The notes beneath the pieces are model-generated. The model did no database searches, was not told the DNA's origin, and was given only the letters and a program-made list of their open reading frames with translations. Below, in pieces: positions 1 through 4,683 of a stretch of DNA of 6,018 bases. Source of the DNA: Bacteroidia bacterium (lineage in GTDB: Bacteria > Bacteroidota > Bacteroidia > Bacteroidales > UBA12481). Location of the stretch: contig JAPLDV010000721.1 in NCBI GenBank assembly GCA_026391235.1, positions 1 to 6,018 on the forward strand, given 5' to 3'. Positions within the stretch are counted from its first letter, which is position 1; each line of letters starts with the position of its first letter. A program made the position numbers and the translations under genes.

Positions 1-1
1 T

Positions 2-682
2 ACAGAGTTTATGGCGTATGCTTTATACAAGTCAACTGACAACGAATTTGTTTTTTATGGAGCGGGCCGGAACGACAAGATCATTAAGACCGATTCAAAT
101 ATTAAGGTAATCGGTTCATTCTTTCCTTTCTCCCTGGCATACCGATTGGATCCGTTTTATCCCCTGGCACCTTATGCCGGCAAAAACATGTTTCATTTAC
201 CTTTTTGCGACACGCTTTATACCCTCGAGGGTGTAAAACCCGATCCCTTAATTTATCTGGATTTTAGCGGAATGAACTTTACAAAAAGAGATTTTGACCG
301 GCTTGCATTGAATGAACAGGAAAAACTCCATGAATATCTGTTGGCCAGCAGCAAATACGTTACCTGCCGTGGATTTTTGCCTGTAAAGCAACAGGCTTTT
401 GTTATTGTAACCACTTCAAACAAGGCATACTGGGGCTTGTATAACCTCGCCACCAATCAATATTCATTCGTTGCGTTGCCGAAGCTGGTGAATGATATTT
501 ACGGCTCATACAGCTATTTTCACCCCATCGGAATAACCCGCGATGAATTTATTTTCCCGGCTTCACCGGATAAACTGACAAAGGATAAAACCAGCAGCTT
601 TTATAAAAAGTACAATAAAGTGCTCGATGGATTAACCGAATTATCAAATCCGGTGCTGTTATTTGCGAAATCAAAGATCTAG
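2..682 (+). CDS. 6-bladed beta-propeller family protein, C-terminal part (5' end outside window)
   Basis: The reading frame is open to the left edge, reading T-E-F before the first ATG at 11, so this Met is probably internal and the true start lies upstream. About 226 residues are visible, ending at TAG 680-682. The pattern resembles the C-terminal half of the Bacteroidetes 6-bladed beta-propeller proteins (DUF5128-like). There is a blade with a 'YGAGRNDKIIKTDSNIKVI' strand-turn, then 'FHLPFCDTLYTLEG', the typical 'F-x-x-x-D-T-I/L-Y' blade motif, then 'PLIYLDFSGMNF'. Aromatic-rich beta strands with no hydrophobic helices run to the end. Full members are roughly 370-420 residues and often carry a lipoprotein signal; that part cannot be seen here. 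Their molecular function is mostly unknown; ligand binding or a cell-surface role is inference. Base composition is AT-rich compared with the next gene. Family assignment rests on recalled motif similarity only. Confidence 0.72.
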   Translation, partial: TEFMAYALYKSTDNEFVFYGAGRNDKIIKTDSNIKVIGSFFPFSLAYRLDPFYPLAPYAGKNMFHLPFCDTLYTLEGVKPDPLIYLDFSGMNFTKRDFDRLALNEQEKLHEYLLASSKYVTCRGFLPVKQQAFVIVTTSNKAYWGLYNLATNQYSFVALPKLVNDIYGSYSYFHPIGITRDEFIFPASPDKLTKDKTSSFYKKYNKVLDGLTELSNPVLLFAKSKI

Positions 683-690
683 TCCGCAAG

Positions 691-747
691 ATTAACCGCA
701 AAGTTCACAAAGAGAATTCACACAAAGAACTCAAAGCAAAAGAGAAG
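691..747 (+). repeat. CACAAAG-rich intergenic repeat, left copy
   Basis: This A-rich block repeats a loose unit: ACCGCAAAG (695-703), TTCACAAAG, TTCACACAAAG and CTCAAAG. It begins just after the propeller stop codon. Repeats of this type (CGCAAAG/CACAAAG strings) are, from memory, a recurrent intergenic element in Bacteroidota. An inverted partner sits at about 1013-1056. Its function is unknown; it may be a decayed mobile or REP-like sequence or a transcription-end element. Confidence 0.5.
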
Positions 748-829
748 TAAAAGCCTATCTGGAATCCGGTGATCACAAGCATGGACAATTAATCAATATT
801 TTTTGCTGCAAGACGCGAGAATAAGAACC

Positions 830-992
830 AATGTCGCTTAGTTAAGGTGCATATGGTTAAGGGCTGGACCTAAAAGCCAGGAAACGCAATTTTATGTTGC
901 CCCCAGAATAAATTCGGGGGCAACAAAATATCGATATTGTTTATCTCACATTCCTACCTATTCCTGACGATCAACCATAACTAAACGACATT
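830..992. repeat. Imperfect inverted repeat, arms 830-848 and 974-992
   Basis: The left arm AATGTCGCTTAGTTAAGGT (830-848) matches the reverse complement of 974-992 (AATGTCGTTTAGTTATGGT) at 17 of 19 positions. The arms are symmetrical about position 911, nearly the same centre as the 895-925 hairpin, so both belong to one larger palindromic element. A GCTGC at 805-809 and its complement GCAGC at 1011-1015 continue the symmetry with only a 2 bp offset. In RNA this would fold into a long, interrupted hairpin. Confidence 0.6.
895..925. repeat. Strong hairpin with 10 bp GC-rich stem
   Basis: TGTTGCCCCC (895-904) pairs perfectly with GGGGGCAACA (916-925). The 11-base interval AGAATAAATTC can pair further (GAAT with ATTC), leaving one bulged A and a two-base tip. 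It is the centre of the larger inverted repeat. It could end transcription of the propeller gene more than 200 bp upstream, but no clear T tract follows on either strand, so it is not called a Rho-independent terminator. Confidence 0.65.
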
Positions 993-1012
993 AGAATAAG
1001 AGCCACCCACGC

Positions 1013-1056
1013 AGCTTTTTGAACTTCGTGTGAAACTTTGTGCCTTTGTGGTAAAT
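1013..1056 (-). repeat. CACAAAG-rich intergenic repeat, right (inverted) copy
   Basis: Read on the minus strand this gives ACCACAAAG, GCACAAAG, TTTCACACGAAG, TTCAAAAAG and GCTGC. It mirrors the left copy (ACCGCAAAG, TTCACAAAG, TTCACACAAAG). The two copies face each other across the non-coding gap. This copy is shorter: about 75 bp present in the left arm between the A-rich block and the GCTGC have no counterpart here. Confidence 0.5.
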
Positions 1057-1123
1057 AATAATGTCACCTGACCAGTAACGTTTTTTTACTATTTTAACCG
1101 TCTGGATTTAATACTGATAACCA

Positions 1124-2383
1124 ATGAATAAACGAACCTTTCTGAAAAGCATGGGGCTCCTGAGCCTGGCAGCGGTGCCATCGGCATACGGGCTGGAAAA
1201 CTGGCTGGCAAAATACGCAGATCAGCCATCGTGGAAACTGGCCTCCGATGAAGCGTTCTGGGAGGGCATCCGGGGAGGTTATCGTCTCAAGCCGGACTAC
1301 ATTAACCTGGAGAACGGCTATTTCTGTTTCATGCCCCAGGAAACGCTCGAGAAATACATCACTCATGTTCGTGAGATCAATTTACAGGGATCCTGGTACA
1401 TGCGGACCGTTCAGGCTGAAAACAAGAACAAGGTGGCTGCCAGGCTGGCTGAAGTGGTCGGGGCACCGGCCGGCGAAGTGGTGATCACCCGCAATACCAC
1501 CGAATCGCTCGACATGATCATCGGCGGACTCGACTGGAAGGCCGGCGATGAGGCGGTTATGGCCGAGCAGGATTACGGTGCCATGATTGAAATGTTCAAA
1601 CAGGTTTCGAGGAGATATGGTGTGGTGAACAAGATCCTGTCGGTTCCAAACCATCCAAAATCGGACGAGGAGATTGTAGATCTTTATGCCGGCGCGATCA
1701 CTGAAAAGACCCGCCTGCTGATGGTATGCCACATGATCAATATCACCGGCCAGATCCTGCCGATAGGCAAGATCTGCGACATGGCCCACAGCAAAGGGGT
1801 TCAGGTGATGGTGGATGGCGCGCATGCTGTGGCTCATATCCAATTTAAGATGCCCGACCTGCACTGCGACTATTATGGTTCCAGTTTGCACAAATGGCTC
1901 AGTACCCCGCTGGGGGCAGGATTGCTTTGGGTTAAAAAAGAGAATATCGGGAAAGTGTGGCCGCTGATCGCCGAGGGCGACCGGCCGCTCGATGATATCT
2001 CCCGTCTTAACCACATCGGCACGCACCCTGCTGCAACCGACCTGACCATCTCCGATGCCATCGATTTTTATAATAAAGTTGGTCCGGAACGAAAGGAGGA
2101 GCGGTTGAGATACCTGCAAACCTACTGGACAAGCAAAGTCAGGGATCTACCACACGTTATCGTGAACACCCCGGCCGATCCTGGACGCTCCTGCGGCATC
2201 GCCAACGTCGGCATCAAGGGGATGAAACCTGCCGACCTGTCCAGGATGCTGATTGATAAATACAAGATCTTCACGGTCGCCATTGATGGGCAGAATGTTC
2301 ATGGCTGCCGGATTACGCCGAATATTTACACCACGCCGGCCGAACTGGATGTTTTGGTAGAGGCTTTGAAAAATGCCACGTAG
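1124..2383 (+). CDS. Exported aminotransferase class V-fold PLP-dependent enzyme (isopenicillin-N epimerase / cysteine desulfurase-like)
   Basis: This 419-residue protein has the class V aminotransferase fold. Visible motifs: RNTTESL (123-129), which holds the cofactor phosphate in this class; EQDYGAM (148-154), as in CefD-like members; VDGAHA (230-235), with D231 contacting the pyridine nitrogen; and SSLHKWL (253-259), with K257 the expected Schiff-base lysine. Near the C-terminus, CRITPNIYTTPAELD (395-409) carries R396, the likely substrate-carboxylate arginine. Residues 1-23 look like an export leader: NKRTFLK, then a hydrophobic stretch ending PSAYG. The leader resembles a Tat signal with KR in place of RR, which would suit a cofactor-loaded enzyme; periplasmic location is inference. 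Substrate is unknown: this family includes epimerases, desulfurases and lyases. No Shine-Dalgarno precedes ATG 1124, but the leader starts there, supporting this start. GC content is clearly higher than in the next gene. It appears monocistronic and converges on the DUF4153 gene. Confidence 0.9.
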   Translation: MNKRTFLKSMGLLSLAAVPSAYGLENWLAKYADQPSWKLASDEAFWEGIRGGYRLKPDYINLENGYFCFMPQETLEKYITHVREINLQGSWYMRTVQAENKNKVAARLAEVVGAPAGEVVITRNTTESLDMIIGGLDWKAGDEAVMAEQDYGAMIEMFKQVSRRYGVVNKILSVPNHPKSDEEIVDLYAGAITEKTRLLMVCHMINITGQILPIGKICDMAHSKGVQVMVDGAHAVAHIQFKMPDLHCDYYGSSLHKWLSTPLGAGLLWVKKENIGKVWPLIAEGDRPLDDISRLNHIGTHPAATDLTISDAIDFYNKVGPERKEERLRYLQTYWTSKVRDLPHVIVNTPADPGRSCGIANVGIKGMKPADLSRMLIDKYKIFTVAIDGQNVHGCRITPNIYTTPAELDVLVEALKNAT

Positions 2384-2414
2384 GGACGCATAATCGCGTC
2401 CCATAATTGCGTCC
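2383..2414. terminator. Palindromic / tandem repeat between converging genes, probable bidirectional terminator
   Basis: GGGACGC (2383-2389) pairs with GCGTCCC (2396-2402) around a 6-base loop. CATAATCGCGTCC (2389-2401) is then repeated at 2402-2414 with one change (C to T), giving a second GCGTCC that can compete for the same left arm. The element overlaps the last base of the aminotransferase stop codon and ends one base before the opposite gene's stop codon. Its place between two 3' ends argues for termination or mRNA 3'-end protection. Similar GGGACGC...GCGTCCC palindromes are, from memory, common dispersed repeats in Bacteroidota. No long T tract is present, so the mechanism is uncertain. 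Confidence 0.55.
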
Positions 2415-2415
2415 G

Positions 2416-3660
2416 CTATCGGAATCCAAAAACTAAGGGAAGGATAAATACTGCTATTACAGTCCATCCGGCATAAACCGTCAAATAATTGGCGACCGTT
2501 TTTTCGATATTTTCCAGCGGAACACCTTTAAAATAGGATCGAAATAAATTCCCGGCTATTAAAATCAGATTAAAGAATACCAGGACATTGGTTATTAAAA
2601 TGACGGTCCGGTTAGGTGTTAATCCATCAAATACCCTTGAAATTATGGCCACTAACGCTATGGAATTAATTACAATGGCCAGAACAGACAGGAGGAATAA
2701 AATTAATATGTTCTTGTTCCTGGATTTTTCTTTGTCAATCTCGGAAATTGAGAAGACAATTATGGCCAAAACTGCTAAAAGCATTACATTGAAAATGATC
2801 AGTAATTCTCTGTTCTCAAGGATCCTGCTATTTGAGAAAATCAAAGAAATCAAATAAACGGCAAGAGTTATCAGGACCACAGGAGTGAAAACCCTCGCTA
2901 TAACCGGACCAATTTTGCTGGTTATATTTGGGTAGGACCGGATCAGAAAATAAGAAACGATCGGTGCAACAACGCCGCCGGGAATGGCAATAAATTCAGT
3001 GTAAAATTTCGAGATGTCCATTTTAATTACACTGAACATGCCTAAAGTAATGACAGTGAGCAATCCCCCTGCCAACAGAATTAATCCGGTCATGATAATC
3101 AACTCACCGTTAAACCTGATAAAATCCATTCTTTCCCCGGCGTTCCTGTAATTGAATTGCACATAGGTTAATCCGAAAAAACACCATAAAAGCAATGGAA
3201 CATGTAAAATCGTTATCATAACGGAATCACTTGTTTCGGTTGGTAACAGGTTTATATACAATACGATTGCAAACAGGGCTGCTCCGTAAAGCATTACTTT
3301 TTTTAAATCGAAAACTTTGTTGTGCCAAAAAGAATATAAGATGATCCCGTTAAATGCAATGACTGGTAAATTCCTGAGGTAAAAGAGGTCAAGGTCGATT
3401 CCCGGAAATATCCATGGAATTTTTACCAGGATGGCTGTGAATAATGATAATACAATTACTGCAAATAAATCCTGCCGCTGAAATCCCAGTATTTCTTTCG
3501 GCATTTCCGTAGCCAGGCGAATTTTCCAGAATCTGACCAGGGAAGTATCATAGTTGTCGGAGATCTCGGAAAAACATTTTTCGAAATCCCGTTTATCCTG
3601 ACGGAACAACTTCTCGAGATTGTCGGGATCGTTAATACTCTCAATGATTCGTTGTTTCAT
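2416..3660 (-). CDS. DUF4153 domain-containing integral membrane protein
   Basis: This 414-residue protein resembles the Bacteroidetes DUF4153 family. A soluble N-terminal segment of about 60 residues (INDPDNLEKLFRQDKRDFEKCF, split here as INDPDNLEKL and FRQDKRDFEKCF) is followed by roughly ten or eleven hydrophobic helices. Family-like stretches include HVPLLLWCFFGLTYVQFNYR, then RMDFIRFNGELIIMTGLILL, PVIARVFTPVVLITLAVYLI, then SVLAIVINSIALVAI, LTPNRTVILITNVLVFFNL, and the end YAGWTVIAVFILPLVFGFR. A location in the inner membrane is clear; the function of DUF4153 is not known and none is proposed. The frame extends upstream to another ATG at 3706-3708 (430 residues). I prefer ATG 3658-3660 (MKQRIIES) because the extra 16 residues do not look like the family, but this is not settled. 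The gene is distinctly AT-rich compared with both the aminotransferase and the rhamnosidase. It is divergent from the Fe-S protein gene and convergent with the aminotransferase gene. Confidence 0.83.
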   Translation of the reverse strand: MKQRIIESINDPDNLEKLFRQDKRDFEKCFSEISDNYDTSLVRFWKIRLATEMPKEILGFQRQDLFAVIVLSLFTAILVKIPWIFPGIDLDLFYLRNLPVIAFNGIILYSFWHNKVFDLKKVMLYGAALFAIVLYINLLPTETSDSVMITILHVPLLLWCFFGLTYVQFNYRNAGERMDFIRFNGELIIMTGLILLAGGLLTVITLGMFSVIKMDISKFYTEFIAIPGGVVAPIVSYFLIRSYPNITSKIGPVIARVFTPVVLITLAVYLISLIFSNSRILENRELLIIFNVMLLAVLAIIVFSISEIDKEKSRNKNILILFLLSVLAIVINSIALVAIISRVFDGLTPNRTVILITNVLVFFNLILIAGNLFRSYFKGVPLENIEKTVANYLTVYAGWTVIAVFILPLVFGFR

Positions 3661-3808
3661 GTGCAAACCGATCTTTTGGATGATCAGGTTATAAAAGAAC
3701 GGATTCAATAATGGTTTCGTATATACTGCGCTTAAATTTACGTTTCTAAATTTCTATTCTCAGTTGGAATCGCAACATTTGTCCTTTTAACATCAATCTT
3801 TAGTTGAT
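3661..3808. promoter_or_regulatory. Divergent intergenic region carrying two presumed promoters
   Basis: This 148 bp AT-rich gap (100 bp if the membrane protein starts at 3708) separates two divergently oriented starts, so both promoters should lie here. I could not place a convincing TTTG / TAnnTTTG pair for either strand. TTTG at about 3778-3781 is too close to ATG 3809 to be a -33 box with correct spacing unless the transcript were leaderless. No Shine-Dalgarno precedes either start. The call rests on position only. Confidence 0.35.
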
Positions 3809-4462
3809 ATGAAAAAAGTGTTCGCTCCGGGCTGCGCCCTGATGTTGTATAAGCCTCACTTCGCCGAGAAACTGCATATCATCCTCAATGAAAACCTTGG
3901 GACTATGAATCAATTGCTAACCTGCTGCAAGCATGAGCCTCAGCTCGATTCTCTGACCGAAGTCATTAATATCTGCCCGGGCTGTGATAAGCGGTATAAC
4001 AATGATTATCAGAATACGACAACCATTTCGTTATGGGAGATCCTGGCCGGATCCGATTTCTTTCCATTTCCGGATTACGGCGGGAGGGCAATGTCGATCC
4101 TGGATGCCTGTCCCACCCGGGAAAAAGTGGTGGTTCATGAAGCCATCCGGACGTTGCTCGGCAAGATGAATATCATGGTTATTGAGCCGGAGAAAACCGG
4201 AACCCGGAGCACCTGCTGCGGCGACAGCTTTTACGGGGTGATCCCGGTTGATGAGGTGAAAAAACAAATGCGGAAACGATCTTCTGAAATGCCTCTTGAC
4301 GATGTGGTGGTATACTGTATTTCATGCATCAAATCAGTGCATATTGGAGGCAAAAAGCCTCATTACCTGGTTGATCTTTTATTTGGGGAAGATACGGTTA
4401 CCGGTACTTATGAGCCGGATGAATGGCATAAACAGCTTGATGAATACATAGCTAAACATTAA
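3809..4462 (+). CDS. (Fe-S)-binding protein with two CCG cysteine-rich motifs, heterodisulfide reductase subunit B-like
   Basis: The 217-residue soluble protein carries two cysteine-rich (CCG, PF02754-type) motifs. Motif 1 is C9 ... C39-C40 ... C56-P-G-C59. Motif 2 is C101 ... C136-C137-G ... C170-I-S-C173, with gaps of 34 and 32 residues, close to the classical C-x(31-39)-CC-x(35-36)-CxxC. In motif 1 the second gap is only 15 residues, so it is a shortened version. In HdrB these motifs bind non-cubane [4Fe-4S] clusters that handle disulfide or thiol redox chemistry; other members work in succinate, lactate or glycolate oxidation. Here the partner is unknown: no HdrA, HdrC, flavoprotein or ferredoxin gene is nearby. 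It is shorter than typical HdrB (about 290 residues). No signal peptide or membrane helix is seen, so it is probably cytoplasmic. The start is set by MKKVFAPGC, which places C9 in its usual N-terminal position; no Shine-Dalgarno is present. It appears monocistronic. Confidence 0.82.
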   Translation: MKKVFAPGCALMLYKPHFAEKLHIILNENLGTMNQLLTCCKHEPQLDSLTEVINICPGCDKRYNNDYQNTTTISLWEILAGSDFFPFPDYGGRAMSILDACPTREKVVVHEAIRTLLGKMNIMVIEPEKTGTRSTCCGDSFYGVIPVDEVKKQMRKRSSEMPLDDVVVYCISCIKSVHIGGKKPHYLVDLLFGEDTVTGTYEPDEWHKQLDEYIAKH

Positions 4463-4463
4463 T

Positions 4464-4490
4464 CGTGAAACGTGACGCGTGACGCGTGCC
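4464..4490. repeat. CGTGACG short tandem repeat with internal palindrome
   Basis: Immediately after the stop codon, four 7-bp units follow: CGTGAAA, CGTGACG, CGTGACG and a partial CGTGCC. The middle contains ACGCGT-G-ACGCGT (4475-4487), a perfect palindrome around one base. CGTGA-type tandem strings recur downstream of genes in Bacteroidota, by recollection. It may help end transcription of the Fe-S protein gene, but there is no T tract and no good loop, so its role is open. Confidence 0.6.
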
Positions 4491-4608
4491 AACCAAATGC
4501 ATAGTCCGATAAGCTGTTTTCCTTACGTTTCATTTGTTTCCATATTTCTTCAGTAAGATTCATTTCCATCATTTTGCCGAAAGCTGAAGAATATTTATAT
4601 CGGATAGA

Positions 4609-4633
4609 ATAAGTCGGAATAGTACGGACTTAT
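4609..4633. repeat. 7 bp inverted repeat upstream of the rhamnosidase gene
   Basis: ATAAGTC (4609-4615) is the exact reverse complement of GACTTAT (4627-4633), separated by 11 bases. It lies about 50 bp before the rhamnosidase start, where an operator or a 5' leader hairpin could sit. A 7 bp match is short and may be chance; no regulator gene is in the window. Confidence 0.3.
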
Positions 4634-4683
4634 CTTGCCTCTTTCGATTCGCCTTTTACCCATCTTTAAAGAAAATTTCGAAA

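Larger units (their letters stand above)
683..1123. other. 441 bp non-coding gap with decayed inverted-repeat structure
   Basis: No ORF of plausible length exists here; the ATGs at 781 and 853 each run into a stop within a few codons. The gap holds CACAAAG-rich repeats in opposite orientation at each end (691-747 and about 1013-1056), an inner 19 bp inverted repeat (830-848 against 974-992) and a central hairpin (895-925), each listed separately. No confident Bacteroidetes promoter (TTTG ... TAnnTTTG) could be placed before the aminotransferase start. Confidence 0.7.

Noticed and set aside
11..13. ATG near the left edge as the true start of the propeller protein
   Set aside because: The frame is open before it, the following sequence begins in the middle of a propeller blade, and there is no signal peptide, so the gene most likely starts outside the window.
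895..930. Rho-independent terminator
   Set aside because: The stem is strong but no T tract follows on either strand, and it is distant from the upstream stop codon.
1045..1083. Bacteroidetes-type promoter (TTTG at 1045, TAACGTTT near 1076) for the aminotransferase
   Set aside because: The spacing of about 27 bp is too long for the roughly 19-21 bp expected, and the TTTG is part of the repeat.
1382..2119. 245-codon open frame on the minus strand inside the aminotransferase gene
   Set aside because: It is antisense to a gene with clear catalytic motifs, and its translation shows no recognisable domain; long antisense frames are expected in GC-richer coding DNA.
2588..2857. 89-codon open frame on the plus strand inside the DUF4153 gene
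   Set aside because: Methionine- and lysine-rich shadow of a hydrophobic coding region, with no family resemblance.
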